Of a stretch of DNA of 64,000 nt, positions 1-9,126 are shown in pieces. The stretch comes from Dictyobacter vulcani. GTDB lineage: Bacteria; Chloroflexota; Ktedonobacteria; Ktedonobacterales; Ktedonobacteraceae. The position numbers were made by a program, and so were the translations under genes. The notes below the pieces were generated by a model. The model made no database searches and was not told where the DNA came from. It saw only the letters and a list, made by a program, of their open reading frames with translations. Position 1 is the stretch's first letter. Each line of letters starts with the position of its first letter. The DNA is taken from assembly GCF_008974265.1 (NCBI RefSeq), contig NZ_BKZW01000003.1, forward strand, positions 310,001 through 374,000, read 5' to 3'.

Positions 1-169
1 GAATTGTTGAGCAGATGAGCACGGTTCCCATCGCCGTGGCGGAACCAGTTTTCTCCAGTACCCACCAGGCTAGCGCAATCGTATGCAGGCTATCACCCAG
101 ACGCGAAATGATTTGTCCGGCCCAGAGCAGGACAAAGGAGCGGTTTGAGAATGCACGCAATAGTGGCAT
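1..169 (-). CDS. MFS transporter, N-terminal part (cut by window edge)
   Basis: The minus strand starts with ATG at 169-167, and an in-frame TAA lies four codons upstream, which fixes the start. The 56 visible residues begin MPLLRAFSNRSF and contain LLWAGQIISRLGDSL followed by ALAWWVLEKTGSATAMG. This is the typical first helix and loop of the DHA3 / MFS_3 branch of the major facilitator superfamily, which are drug or macrolide exporters. A purine-rich stretch (AGAGGA) lies about 13 bases upstream as a weak ribosome site. The rest of the gene is outside the window, so the substrate cannot be judged. No other reading frame here is convincing; the plus-strand frame over the same bases is a shadow. 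Confidence 0.8.
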   Translation of the reverse strand, partial: MPLLRAFSNRSFVLLWAGQIISRLGDSLHTIALAWWVLEKTGSATAMGTVLICSTI

Positions 170-230
170 TGGTGTTGTCTTATCCTCTCATCATAGAAGT
201 GAGGGAGCAATTCCGGCCGGGGCAGCTAAA

Positions 231-280
231 CAGCAAAAACCGTGGACAGTCAGAATGCTCGCCTCACGGTTTTTTTGCTG
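231..280. terminator. hairpin in the leader of the MFS gene
   Basis: The arms at 231-244 and 265-280 (CAGCAAAAACCGTG and its complement with one extra T) form a strong stem with a 20-base loop. Each strand carries a T-rich side. It lies 60 bases upstream of the MFS start codon, so it could be an attenuator of that gene or a terminator of a plus-strand transcript. Confidence 0.45.
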
Positions 281-298
281 CTCTACAAGCAACATAAA

Positions 299-338
299 GG
301 CCATGGGCAATATCTTTCTATCACCCACGGCCCCTTTT
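299..338 (+). terminator. probable rho-independent terminator
   Basis: GGCC-A-TGGG at 299-307 pairs with CCCA-C-GGCC at 324-332 (one A/C mismatch) and is followed by CCTTTTT. I see no coding gene that would end here on the plus strand, so it may close a small transcript. Confidence 0.4.
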
Positions 339-795
339 TCAGCAGTTTTTAGCTATAATTTCATGCTAGATCCAGTTATTGCCAGCCTGAAAAAGGGCAT
401 AGTACGACCGTGGGCCAACTGTCGAGGTTTATACAGCCCACAATAATGCTTACGGAAAGCGCAATTCCGCAGCAATTTTACGTCATCCATACTATGCATC
501 TAACATCCCTTACACCACAAAAAATTGCTATCTGTCTTTTTAATAGAGCTGATTATAGCCTACATGATTTTTTATCGGAAAGTCAAGCTGCAAATGAGTG
601 GCGTTCACGATGGCTTTTTAATAGCAAACAAGCTATAAAATTGCTTTGAAGATCACAAAGACAACTATAGATTTCTATTTTGTTAGATAACAAAAGCAAA
701 AGTGAGAAACGATAGACAAGACAAAACACGTAGCAAGGATGTATAATACTCAAAAGCCATGTGTAACAATTGTACAGAGCGGAAGGTCTGCCAGG

Positions 796-1311
796 ATGTT
801 CAAAAAGGATAATTTTTTAATCCTACTTATTTTAGCCTGTTCCATCGTTATCGTGTACGCACTTCAGCTTCATCAAATGTTGTATGTCGTACGCTATATT
901 GTTACCAGCGAAGCGGTCTTATTTACGTTTATCTTTGGCTTTAAGATCTGGCAAAGTCCAGCACGTTTAAAGCAAAAAGGGATGATGTTGTGCAGCCTGT
1001 TTCCTTTTCTTTGCGTCCTTATTTTAATTTTTCCATTCATGCACAACCCCTATCCTCAACTTGCCTCACAAGACGCGACGCTGCAAACATTGACGACAAT
1101 CAGTGCTTATTGGGAGGCTGGTTGTGGGAGCATCCTATTTTGTTTTGTCACCGTCTTTGCCATTAAAGTTCGTAAATTTTATGGCGAGTTAGGACGGCCA
1201 GAAATTGTGCCCGTACAGGAGCCCTCGGCGGTGCCACGGCGCAGGCGTGTAGTCTCGCTGGCCGAGGATAGCGTGTATGGCCGTCAACACCGTGAATATT
1301 TCCAACCTTAA
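796..1311 (+). CDS. hypothetical four-helix membrane protein
   Basis: I place the start at the ATG at 796, because GGAAGG lies nine bases upstream; an earlier in-frame ATG at 739 lacks a spaced ribosome site. The 171-residue product has four hydrophobic segments: residues about 8-27 (ILLILACSIVIVYAL), 32-50, 64-84 and 112-130. A basic cytoplasmic tail follows (PRRRRVVSLAEDSVYGRQ). There is no signal peptide and no catalytic motif. I do not recognise the family. It stands alone between the MFS gene on the other strand and the GT20 gene. The regular hydrophobic pattern and good codon use argue that it is real. Confidence 0.6.
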   Translation: MFKKDNFLILLILACSIVIVYALQLHQMLYVVRYIVTSEAVLFTFIFGFKIWQSPARLKQKGMMLCSLFPFLCVLILIFPFMHNPYPQLASQDATLQTLTTISAYWEAGCGSILFCFVTVFAIKVRKFYGELGRPEIVPVQEPSAVPRRRRVVSLAEDSVYGRQHREYFQP

Positions 1312-1380
1312 GCCAGTGTTTCAGGCTTGATCTTCAGAGCATCCTTGCCCTGGCCCACGTGCCTGGAAGATGTGCTTATT

Positions 1381-1438
1381 TTTGAGCAGTAGAAATTGCC
1401 GAACAGTAGTAACCATTCGGCAATTTCTACTGCTCAAA
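1381..1438. terminator. perfect 23-bp inverted repeat, probable terminator
   Basis: The arms 1381-1403 and 1416-1438 are perfect reverse complements with a 12-base loop. The outermost bases are TTT/AAA, giving a U-rich 3' side within the stem. It sits 70 bases after the membrane-protein stop codon. Confidence 0.5.
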
Positions 1439-1586
1439 TGTTGGTAATGAAAAATATTGCATACGGAGTTAATGAATTAAAAATATTCTATTATCATTTT
1501 CTTGCCATGTCTGTTACATTTTATATAGGTGGTACGTGACTAATAAGTACAAGAATTTGGTGTTATATAGAAGGTGGGGTCAGGCT

Positions 1587-3107
1587 ATGCCTACAGCTAC
1601 AAAGAAACGACCAAAAAATCCAGAAAATCAATTATCTATAGATGCTGATCGGCTTATTATTGCTACTAATCGCGGGCCTGTCGAATACTTTAAAACGAAG
1701 GAAGGCCATCTTAAGTCCCGGCGTGGTTCGGGTGGAGTCGTCACGGCTCTGACCAGTACAGTGAGCAAAGTAAATGCTACCTGGGTGGCGCTGGCTATGA
1801 CCGAAGGAGATCGAGAAGCGCTCAAGGATGCAGAGGATGGTGTGATGCCATCGCCGATTCGCGATATTCCCATGCGCTTACGGTATGTGACCGTGCCTAA
1901 GGCCACATACCGTAAACATTATGACATGATGAGTAATCGTGTCTTGTGGTTTACCCAGCACTATTTGTTAGATCAGGCAGATGGGGCGTTTACTTCGCAT
2001 CAGATGCAGGATGCCTGGGATAAAGGCTATCATAAAGTCAATCAGGCCATCGCGGAAGCGGTCTGTGCTGAGATTGAGAGTAAAGACTCAAAGGCGCTGG
2101 TGATGCTGCACGATTATCATCTCTATCTGGCGTCATCGATGATTCGTAAGCGTCACCCCTCGGTTACCATCCAGCAATTTATTCATATTCCCTGGCCTGA
2201 GAACCGTTATTGGGCGTCATCACTACCAACTGAGATGACCCGCGAAATCCATGAAGGTTTATTGGGTAATGATATCCTCGGTTTTCAAACGCGAGGAGAC
2301 GCTCAGAATTTCCTCAATGGCGTCAGAGCCTTTTTTGAGGATGCTAAAGTAGATATGGATGAACGTTTCGTGGTCCTGAATGGGCATAAGACCTTTGTAC
2401 GTGACTATCCTATCTCAATCTCCGTTTCCGAGGAGCGTCGTCAATTGCAGAGCGCCGCTGGTAAACGGGCTATTGACAAAATTAAGCCCTTTCTGAATAG
2501 ATATACGATTATACGTGTGGATCGTATTGAGCCCACGAAAAATATTGTTCAGGGTTTTCAGGCTTATGATACCTTGCTGGAAAACCATCCAGACCTGCAA
2601 GGACAGGTTACCTTTCTGGCTTTTCTGGTTCCCTCGCGTCAATCGCTACCTCTTTATCGCAGGTATCAAGATGACACCCTGAAAGCTATAGAAGACATCA
2701 ATAAAAAATATGGACGTAAAGATTGGACGCCGATTCACTCGTTTGTTCAGAATGATCGTATTGCTGCTCTGGCAGCACTGCAATTTTACGATGTCTTGCT
2801 GGTTAATTCGCTGATTGACGGGATGAATCTGGTTGCAAAGGAAGGGGCCGCTGTAAATACGACCGATGGCATATTAGTTCTCTCGCGTACCAGCGGAGCC
2901 TTTCAACAATTAGAGAATGCTGCTCTCTCCATCTCTCCATCCAATAGTGATGAGACGGCCGAGGCACTTTATCAGGCGTTAATGCTTCCAGCCAGTGAAC
3001 GCAAAAACCTGGCCGAACGGGCCCGGCAGGAAGTTGAACATAATGATCTGCGCACCTGGATTACGCAGCAGATTGATGATGTCAATAACTTGCTCAAAAC
3101 CCGCTAA
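1587..3107 (+). CDS. otsA: trehalose-6-phosphate synthase type glycosyltransferase (GT20)
   Basis: This cytoplasmic GT-B enzyme of family GT20 transfers glucose from a nucleotide sugar to a sugar phosphate, normally giving trehalose 6-phosphate. I use the ATG at 1587 (AAGGTGGGG eight bases upstream) rather than the GTG at 1536. Visible motifs are RGSGGVV (about 45), HDYH (about 173), FIHIPWPENRYW (about 198), VDRIEPTKN with the donor-binding Arg and Lys (about 311) and DGMNLVAKE (about 411). The 506-residue length fits OtsA. The HIPWP variant of the classical HIPFP motif means a related acceptor (for example in glucosylglycerol-phosphate synthesis) cannot be excluded. No trehalose-phosphate phosphatase (OtsB) gene is next to it, so the dephosphorylating partner must be elsewhere. 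Confidence 0.85.
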   Translation: MPTATKKRPKNPENQLSIDADRLIIATNRGPVEYFKTKEGHLKSRRGSGGVVTALTSTVSKVNATWVALAMTEGDREALKDAEDGVMPSPIRDIPMRLRYVTVPKATYRKHYDMMSNRVLWFTQHYLLDQADGAFTSHQMQDAWDKGYHKVNQAIAEAVCAEIESKDSKALVMLHDYHLYLASSMIRKRHPSVTIQQFIHIPWPENRYWASSLPTEMTREIHEGLLGNDILGFQTRGDAQNFLNGVRAFFEDAKVDMDERFVVLNGHKTFVRDYPISISVSEERRQLQSAAGKRAIDKIKPFLNRYTIIRVDRIEPTKNIVQGFQAYDTLLENHPDLQGQVTFLAFLVPSRQSLPLYRRYQDDTLKAIEDINKKYGRKDWTPIHSFVQNDRIAALAALQFYDVLLVNSLIDGMNLVAKEGAAVNTTDGILVLSRTSGAFQQLENAALSISPSNSDETAEALYQALMLPASERKNLAERARQEVEHNDLRTWITQQIDDVNNLLKTR

Positions 3108-3140
3108 GTTTACCTGCTTGCGCAAGCATACTTTTCAGAT

Positions 3141-3193
3141 AAAAGCGGTATGTCCACATTATCGAAGGCTGATAATGTGGACATACCGCTTTT
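3141..3193. terminator. bidirectional terminator, perfect 23-bp hairpin
   Basis: The arms 3141-3163 and 3171-3193 are perfect reverse complements with a seven-base loop, beginning AAAA and ending TTTT. It lies between the converging GT20 gene and the alpha/beta hydrolase and can serve both. Confidence 0.75.
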
Positions 3194-3200
3194 GCTTTGA

Positions 3201-4181
3201 TCAAGGGATAATCGACGCTGACTTCTGGATTGTGTCAAAAATCTCATTGGCGACTACTTCACTATTCCAATAACTACTATGAGATCTGCCACCGGAAAGG
3301 ACAATTTCGGCTAGTTCGCCTAATGTCGCAGTATTAAGCAGTCGATCGAGTAAGCCAGGTTCCTGGGTCAGGATATCTTTTATATCCAGAATCTGTTGGG
3401 AGGGATCAATCATCATCGCTAATAGATCTTCGAGCGGATAGGCGACTGGATCACCGGGATGGATGTAGTTGCGCCAGGGCAGCCTGCGTTGTAGTACGGC
3501 ATACAGAGCGGTCAGGAGTTGTTGGAGTTTGGGGGTAATATCATGGGTATTCGGGATACTATCGTCGACTCCATTGCTGTTTTTAATCATGATCAAGCTA
3601 TACAGGCTGATGGGTGAGCCCATGGTATGAATACTGCATAGCGTCAGTCCCTGACCCATTTTGGGATCCAGTCCAAAGATAATCTGACGAATCTGCTGCA
3701 CTCCCTGGTAGTCCGACGTTTTTTCTGGATCCCAGCGCGCACTAAAAAGCGCATCAAACAGGATGACCGTTCCCATACTATGGGTCACCAGATGGAGCCG
3801 ATCTCCTGGCTTGATGACCATCAAACCATTTTTGTTCAGGCCCGCGATGGTTTGCAGGCGTAACCGTTCAATCACCCGTACACCGTCATAGCGGCTAATA
3901 AAAAGCGCTGCATCGCCCGTAAACTGTAAGAGTTGATTGCTACGGATAGCGGTGAAATTCATCTTTTTCCAGAGAGGAGAGCGTTGATACATGTCCAGGA
4001 GCATCTCTTCATCTTGTTTGGTCACATCTCCCCAATAAAGAGGAATCATATTTAGATCGAGTTGCTCTGCCTGGGACTCGTTTTTTCGTAGCAGCAAATG
4101 AATTAAATTGTCTGCATATGTTGGTTCTACTCTTGATTCTCGAGTATTGACCCCATGGATAAAGATAATATGATCCGTCAT
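3201..4181 (-). CDS. alpha/beta hydrolase (lipase/PGAP1-like)
   Basis: This is a 326-residue cytoplasmic serine hydrolase. It begins MTDHIIFIHGVNTR, the beta-strand plus oxyanion HG signature of alpha/beta hydrolases. The nucleophile elbow is THSMG (Ser near residue 134), with a Thr replacing the first Gly of the canonical GxSxG. The acid is probably the Asp of IHPGDPVAYP, and the base the His of GGRSHSSYW near the C-terminus, a lipase-like layout. There is no signal peptide. It stands alone and converges with the GT20 gene. The substrate is unknown; carboxylester or thioester hydrolysis is the family default. Confidence 0.7.
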   Translation of the reverse strand: MTDHIIFIHGVNTRESRVEPTYADNLIHLLLRKNESQAEQLDLNMIPLYWGDVTKQDEEMLLDMYQRSPLWKKMNFTAIRSNQLLQFTGDAALFISRYDGVRVIERLRLQTIAGLNKNGLMVIKPGDRLHLVTHSMGTVILFDALFSARWDPEKTSDYQGVQQIRQIIFGLDPKMGQGLTLCSIHTMGSPISLYSLIMIKNSNGVDDSIPNTHDITPKLQQLLTALYAVLQRRLPWRNYIHPGDPVAYPLEDLLAMMIDPSQQILDIKDILTQEPGLLDRLLNTATLGELAEIVLSGGRSHSSYWNSEVVANEIFDTIQKSASIIP

Positions 4182-4328
4182 AATGTCTAATCCTTTAGCT
4201 CAACTCAGTCCCCTGCATAGCCGTAGAGGCTGTTCGTGGATTGCATATGCTCTATGCTTACCTTAATAGACGTTTACCTGAGTATTTTTTACACTATGGA
4301 TGGACTATATCTGCTGTGGTGCAGCGGA

Positions 4329-5243
4329 TTAGTGGGGGGATTTCCCTTCCAGGGAAGTACCTATTGAAGCGGTAATGATCAATAGAATGGCGAGGATTTC
4401 ACGTAGCGTAATCACTTCATGCAGTACCACGAAGCCGATGATGGTTGCCAGTCCTGGCTCAACGCTCATAAAAATACCAAAGACCCGCGAGGGTAAGCGG
4501 CGCAGTGCCTCTAGTTCCAGGGTAAATGGAATAATAGTTGAGAGTATTGAAACTCCCAGACCAATGATTAAAACCTGGGGAGCAAAAACGGCTGGACCAC
4601 CATTGATGATACCGATTGGAGCGCTGACACAGGCAGCTACCAGCATCGATAACGCCAATCCCTGTCCACCTGAGAATGCCCGACCAATGCGTACATTGAA
4701 GATAATATACAGTCCCCAGAAGATGCCAGCAATTAACGCGCAGGCAACCCCAATCAGGTCTATCTGGATTGCTGATCCTAATGGTGCCAGGAGCACAATG
4801 CCTATGGCCGCCAGCACCACCCAGATCACATCTTTTAAGCGCCTGGATTGAATGATGGCAACGCCCAGCGGACCCACAAACTCAAGCGTCACAGCGATTC
4901 CGAGCGGGATCCGATCGATAGCGATATAAAAGGCAGAATTCATGCAAGCAATAGCTACACCAAAGGCCACCACTAAAAGAATGTTGCTGCGTGTCAACTT
5001 GCGCATATCGGGACGCCAGAAGAGCATCAAGAAGAGTGCTGCAAAACCAAGTCGTAGCAATGTGGTACCCAGTGGTCCAATGATCTGAAATAAACTTTTG
5101 CTGACTGAGGCGCCCAGTTGAACAGAGATCATTGCCAGCAACGCAAAAATCTGTGGAGGTATCCTCTTCAATAGGTTGCCAGTTGCGGTATCATTTTTTT
5201 CTACAGGTGACGTTTCGGTCAGGGACGATGAATGTTGTTGCAT
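4329..5243 (-). CDS. rhtA: EamA/RhtA-type exporter
   Basis: This 304-residue drug/metabolite-transporter protein has ten hydrophobic helices in two EamA halves. The first half carries QLGASVSKSLF and GPLGTTLLRLGFAALFLM, the second IIPFTLELEALRRL and VFGIFMSVEPGLATIIGF, which is the pattern of the RhtA threonine/homoserine exporter subgroup. The ATG at 5243 is preceded by GAGGAAATC. It is divergent from the HNH-type gene at 5475. Amino-acid efflux is the family role; the exact substrate is inferred. Confidence 0.8.
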   Translation of the reverse strand: MQQHSSSLTETSPVEKNDTATGNLLKRIPPQIFALLAMISVQLGASVSKSLFQIIGPLGTTLLRLGFAALFLMLFWRPDMRKLTRSNILLVVAFGVAIACMNSAFYIAIDRIPLGIAVTLEFVGPLGVAIIQSRRLKDVIWVVLAAIGIVLLAPLGSAIQIDLIGVACALIAGIFWGLYIIFNVRIGRAFSGGQGLALSMLVAACVSAPIGIINGGPAVFAPQVLIIGLGVSILSTIIPFTLELEALRRLPSRVFGIFMSVEPGLATIIGFVVLHEVITLREILAILLIITASIGTSLEGKSPH

Positions 5244-5379
5244 GATTTCCTCTTTATATGGACAAGCTTAAATACTTTTTCATTATCACACATACGGGAA
5301 TAGTTAGAACTTTCTGAAATTAATAATCCCAGAGAGTTAGCAGGGATAAAGTACTTTTGTAGATAAGCTCTACTTTGCA

Positions 5380-5408
5380 TTGACATAGAGCTTTTTCCAT
5401 TTTATGAT
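5380..5408 (+). promoter_or_regulatory. sigma-A type promoter
   Basis: TTGACA at 5380-5385, a 17-base spacer and TATGAT at 5403-5408 form a near-consensus vegetative promoter. It lies 67 bases upstream of the ATG at 5475. Confidence 0.75.
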
Positions 5409-5474
5409 GAATCAAATTATAAAATAGTACCTGAGCCGAGGATATTGCAAAATAGTCTACCGGGAGAGAACTCT

Positions 5475-6295
5475 ATGTTTGGACCACTACGTTTTAATAA
5501 GCTGCTCAAAGCTATTCCAGGACTTGATCACCTGAGTCTGACACCACAAGCCGCCCACCATGCGAAGTCACGTGTCTATGCACATGTGAAAGAAGAGATT
5601 AAAGTTGATAAGGTTCAACATTCGGCTCGCGGAAATAAAGAGACCCGTATCCATGAAGATATTGTGAAAGATGTCAAAGTGGATACTCGCCAGGATGCTC
5701 ATACGGCTGGCCGTAAGCGGCAGGTGACGGAAGATATTAAAGTTACAAAGGTTGAGCAGGTTGGGAGCGAAGTGGTCGAGACCTTAACCCGCGTGCATGC
5801 CACTACTTTTGAGGTAGCTGAGATTGAAATGACTCCCCCTCATCCTCCGCGCGAAGAGACGCCTGGCTATGTTCGTACGCATAATCGTCTGGTGAATAAA
5901 TTAGACACCCCTGTGCAATCTGTGGTGTACGTAAATCGACCCTTAACGATTCCAGGGAGAATCCTTTCCACGCCAAAGATCTCGAGACGCACCATTATCC
6001 GATTGAGCGCAGCCTGCTCAATGCCTGTGATCCCAAAAAGCTCCGCGTCACCTTTCCACAGATTAAAGATCATCAGACGCTCGAAGAGTTTATCGATTCA
6101 GAGGATAATATTATGGTGTTGTGCGATATTCACCACCGCCATCCTCACTATGGCATCCACCATTTGCTGGCACAGGACTTTTTCATTCAACCATATCTCT
6201 ACAATGGCTATCAGGTTGTCGCTGAAGTTGAAGAACAAGCAAAGATTATGGCTGCCAACGAACGCGTGATTAAAAAGCATAGCGGCAAAAACTAG
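5475..6295 (+). pseudogene. HNH-type zinc-binding protein, interrupted by a frameshift
   Basis: Two overlapping frames make one protein of about 273 residues. The first frame from ATG 5475 gives MFGPLRFNKLLKAIPG, then a charged region of three similar blocks (EEIKVDKV, KDVKVDTR, EDIKVTKV), then RTHNRLVNKLDTP. The frame then fails. If one C is added to the C run at about 5908-5911, it continues CAICGVRKSTLND, then THHYPIERSLLNACD, then VLCDIHHRHPHYGIHHLL. This is a CxxC plus His-rich zinc/HNH-like fold seen in phage-type and Gram-positive hypothetical proteins. The last 60 residues of the second frame end at 6295. The near-consensus promoter upstream suggests strong expression. The function is unknown; nuclease activity is only suggested by the HH motif. 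Confidence 0.6.
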
Positions 6296-6715
6296 TTAGC
6301 AACTAATTGGTACTGAACATCGTCAATAATGTAGTGGCTGCGGGTATTTTCCATGAACATTGCTGTGATTTAAGGAAGTTTCACTGTATATGGTTGACCC
6401 GCAGTTTCTTTCCTCTGCTTACACTTTGAAATTTTCTTCAGCTATGTTATCCTTCCATACAGATGCTTGCCTTGATCGGGTGCCAGATATTGCTGCTCTA
6501 CAGCAAGCTCAGGCGTATTTTGAGCTGTCACATATTGTAGCCTTTCATCTCTATGACTCGTATTACTATTTGGCTCTGCCATTTCTATAAGGCGGCTTAC
6601 TGGCGTCCTTACATTCAGGTCGCTGTTTTTTATTTTCATTTTGAAACTGGCAGTGTAACCAAAAATAAGTATATTGTGTTTTCTCCTACGAATAGAAAAA
6701 ACACACTGGAGTGTT
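6296..6715. other. intergenic region, no supported gene
   Basis: A 66-codon frame at 6390-6590 has no ribosome site and no recognisable family. The stretch probably holds the promoter of the sigma-factor gene, but I see no clear consensus. Confidence 0.45.
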
Positions 6716-7306
6716 ATGGATGTGAGCGGTGAGAAGGGCCTGGCCCAGTTTGCTGATGATGTGGATGCTTATTATGAGCAGCTTGTAGCACTGTACTGGC
6801 AACAATTAAAAGCGTTTGCAGTGTCGCGGATCGGGAATGCGCTGGATGCGGAAGATCTGGTGCAAGACGTATTTATTCGCGCCTATGTAGCGCTGGAGCG
6901 TTACTCAGTTCGTCAGCGTCAGGATCTCAAGGCACGTGCATGGCTCTATAAAATTACCTGGAACCTCTATTATAATTTTGTCAGTCGTTCCCCCGAGCAG
7001 CAAGGTTTAGCGGTGGCCCTGGCTGAAAGGCCGGACCATGAGTGGCAGGAAATTGATGAGGAGAATGGCGTTAATCCTGAAGAAGTATTTGAGCAGTTGG
7101 AGCGCAGGCAAGAGTTAGAGGCCCTGGTTGCAGGTTTGCCACAGCACTATCAGGCTGTTGTGAATCTCTATTATTTTGAAGAGTTGAGTCTTCAGGAAGT
7201 GGCTGATGTGCTCAACCAACCCCTTGGTACAGTGAAAGTGTATGTACGCCGCGGTATTCAGCAGTTAAGAAAGACTTTGCAGATGCGGGTGAACATGGTA
7301 GGGTAA
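6716..7306 (+). CDS. ECF-type RNA polymerase sigma factor
   Basis: This 196-residue protein has only the sigma2 and sigma4 regions. Sigma2 spans about residues 30-95 (DAEDLVQDVFIRAYVAL, then ARAWLYKITWNLYYNFV). Sigma4 spans about 140-190 (LPQHYQAVVNLYYFEELS, then GTVKVYVRRGIQQLRK). The ATG at 6716 has GGAG five bases upstream; an earlier in-frame codon at 6674 has none. The next gene, coding for a HEAT-TM-WD40 protein, begins five bases after the stop codon, so the two are surely cotranscribed. By analogy with other ECF operons the downstream membrane protein is the candidate anti-sigma or signal sensor. Confidence 0.9.
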   Translation: MDVSGEKGLAQFADDVDAYYEQLVALYWQQLKAFAVSRIGNALDAEDLVQDVFIRAYVALERYSVRQRQDLKARAWLYKITWNLYYNFVSRSPEQQGLAVALAERPDHEWQEIDEENGVNPEEVFEQLERRQELEALVAGLPQHYQAVVNLYYFEELSLQEVADVLNQPLGTVKVYVRRGIQQLRKTLQMRVNMVG

Positions 7307-7311
7307 GCCAG

Positions 7312-9126
7312 ATGGAAAAAAATGATAGCGATCACCAGGAGGAGCCTGAAGCGCTTTCGCTGTACAGGCAGTTTGAACGTGGTGAAAAAAGGCAGGATGC
7401 TGAATTGCGCTTGCCTCCATTAACTTACCTGGGACTTGGATTGGTACCGGAATCTCCTCTTGCTGTTGAGCAACTACGCGCTCATTTGCGGCATGCTGAT
7501 TGGACTGTGCGTGTTGAAGCCTTGCGGCAGCTTGAACGCTGTAAAGAGCCCTTACCTATCACGGATATCCTGATTTGTTTACAGGATGAACATAAAGCCG
7601 TGCGGGCTGCAGCTATACGTTTACTCGATAAATCAGGTGATACCATCCCCTTGGATCCACTGTTGACGGCCCTCTATGATCCCGATTGGCATGTCCGGTC
7701 TCGTGCAGTCATGGCGCTGGGCAACCACCTTCAACACGCGCCACTAGATCCATTACTGTATGCATTAGGCGATCAAGATGAAGCGGTGCGGTCGGCGGCA
7801 GTGACAGCTCTTGGCAAACTGGGAGAGCAAACCCCGCTGGAATACATTGTAGCCGCTCTGCAGGATCCTTCATGGATGGTGCGCGAGGCAGCCGGCATGG
7901 TCCTGGCTGAGTCAGGTCAGCTCGCTTCAGGTGGTTCTTTGCCTGGAGCAATGACTGATCAGGGTCAGCATGTCACTCATCCTTCAGAGCCTGTTGCCCT
8001 TCTTATGGCATCGCCTGTACATCATCATTTCTGGTCACTGTCCGCGCTCGCTGTACGGATCAAGCATTTCCGTCCTGCGAAGCGTGCTATCTCGGCGGCT
8101 ATTTCAGTGGTATGTATTATTGCTTTATTATGTGCGGTGCGCTCCCCATTGACTGCTCCTGCTACGCTCACACCGATAGTGGATCAGATCCACTATTATG
8201 CCGTGACAGGTGGGAGCGCACGGATTACCTGGCTGGGGAACTCACAGTTCGCCTGGGCCGATGAGCATGGGGCTGTACGCGTGGCTAACACCTTGCTCCG
8301 GCAGGCTACCACTCTGTATCGTACGCCCGCTCGTATCCTGGATCTGGCGCGTGTGAATAACTCTTTCTATACCGTTGAATACCAGGACGATACTGTTTCT
8401 GTGCGCAAGGATAATCAGCAAACGGTCTTTGCGTTACCTACGAGCTCGCAAATTCCAACTGCTTTCTTCTCACCAGATGGGAAGTATGTGGCGCTGGCTT
8501 TGAATGAGCCGGGTGCGATTACGACTATTACTATCTGGAATACGCTGACTGGTCGACAACTCAGTAGCTATACAGCTCAACAGGGTACGATTACGAATAT
8601 TTCCTGGCCGGCCACTGGCAACGTTCTGGCTTCGGTCAGTACAGCTATAGATCGTAGTGGGCAGCGGAGCTGGAAAATCGAGATGTGGGATATGCGAACC
8701 GGCCAATCGGTCCTTACCCGGGCACCAACCACTTACATGAATCTCTCTCAACAGGTAGTTGCCCTCTCCTGGTCACCAGATGACACCAGGCTGGCCTATA
8801 CCCTGGCCGATGGTGTGGTACACATCCATGACCGTATCACGTTGATAGATGGCAGTTATAACGCCAGGAGTGTTGCCAGCAGCGATTGGGATGGGGCTAT
8901 CTCCTGGTCACCCGATGGCCGCTATCTGGCTGCTACGAATGTGAATGGCCATGTTGAAATCTGGGATGTGTCTGGCGATAATAATGATGGCCACCTTGTC
9001 TGCACCTATCTACGCCATAAAACTCCTGTTCAATCTGTCGTCTGGGCCCCAAAATCGAGCATTGATCGCATTGCCTCTACTGATGCCAGTGGCAATCTTT
9101 TCATCTGGGACGTACAAGGAAATTAA
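7312..9126 (+). CDS. HEAT-repeat / transmembrane / WD40 protein, putative sigma-factor partner
   Basis: The 604-residue product has three parts. Residues about 50-200 are four to five HEAT (PBS-lyase type) repeats, each with a 'D..W.VR..A...L' core (DWTVRVEALRQL, DWHVRSRAVMALG, DEAVRSAAVTALG, SWMVREAAGMVLA). A single membrane helix lies at about 258-277 (AISAAISVVCIIALLCAV). The rest is a WD40-like propeller with repeated blocks such as AFFSPDGKYVALAL, LSWSPDDTRLAY and ISWSPDGRYLAATN. The predicted topology puts HEAT repeats in the cytoplasm and the propeller outside. No zinc anti-sigma motif (HxxxCxxC) is present. The ECF sigma gene ends five bases before it, so I infer a signalling partner. 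Confidence 0.75.
   Translation: MEKNDSDHQEEPEALSLYRQFERGEKRQDAELRLPPLTYLGLGLVPESPLAVEQLRAHLRHADWTVRVEALRQLERCKEPLPITDILICLQDEHKAVRAAAIRLLDKSGDTIPLDPLLTALYDPDWHVRSRAVMALGNHLQHAPLDPLLYALGDQDEAVRSAAVTALGKLGEQTPLEYIVAALQDPSWMVREAAGMVLAESGQLASGGSLPGAMTDQGQHVTHPSEPVALLMASPVHHHFWSLSALAVRIKHFRPAKRAISAAISVVCIIALLCAVRSPLTAPATLTPIVDQIHYYAVTGGSARITWLGNSQFAWADEHGAVRVANTLLRQATTLYRTPARILDLARVNNSFYTVEYQDDTVSVRKDNQQTVFALPTSSQIPTAFFSPDGKYVALALNEPGAITTITIWNTLTGRQLSSYTAQQGTITNISWPATGNVLASVSTAIDRSGQRSWKIEMWDMRTGQSVLTRAPTTYMNLSQQVVALSWSPDDTRLAYTLADGVVHIHDRITLIDGSYNARSVASSDWDGAISWSPDGRYLAATNVNGHVEIWDVSGDNNDGHLVCTYLRHKTPVQSVVWAPKSSIDRIASTDASGNLFIWDVQGN

Larger units (their letters stand above)
170..795. other. intergenic region without a convincing gene
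   Basis: It contains the two hairpins at 231-280 and 299-338. A 79-codon open frame at 410-649 has no ribosome site and no recognisable family, so I do not call it. The 3' half is AT-rich and presumably holds the promoter of the membrane-protein gene starting at 796. Confidence 0.5.

Noticed and set aside
15..446. 143-codon open frame on the plus strand at the window start
   Set aside because: It overlaps the MFS gene on the minus strand, which has clear family sequence; the plus frame has no ribosome site and no resemblance.
410..649. 79-codon open frame
   Set aside because: No ribosome site and no recognisable family.
6390..6590. 66-codon open frame before the sigma-factor gene
   Set aside because: No ribosome site; composition like noncoding DNA; no motif.
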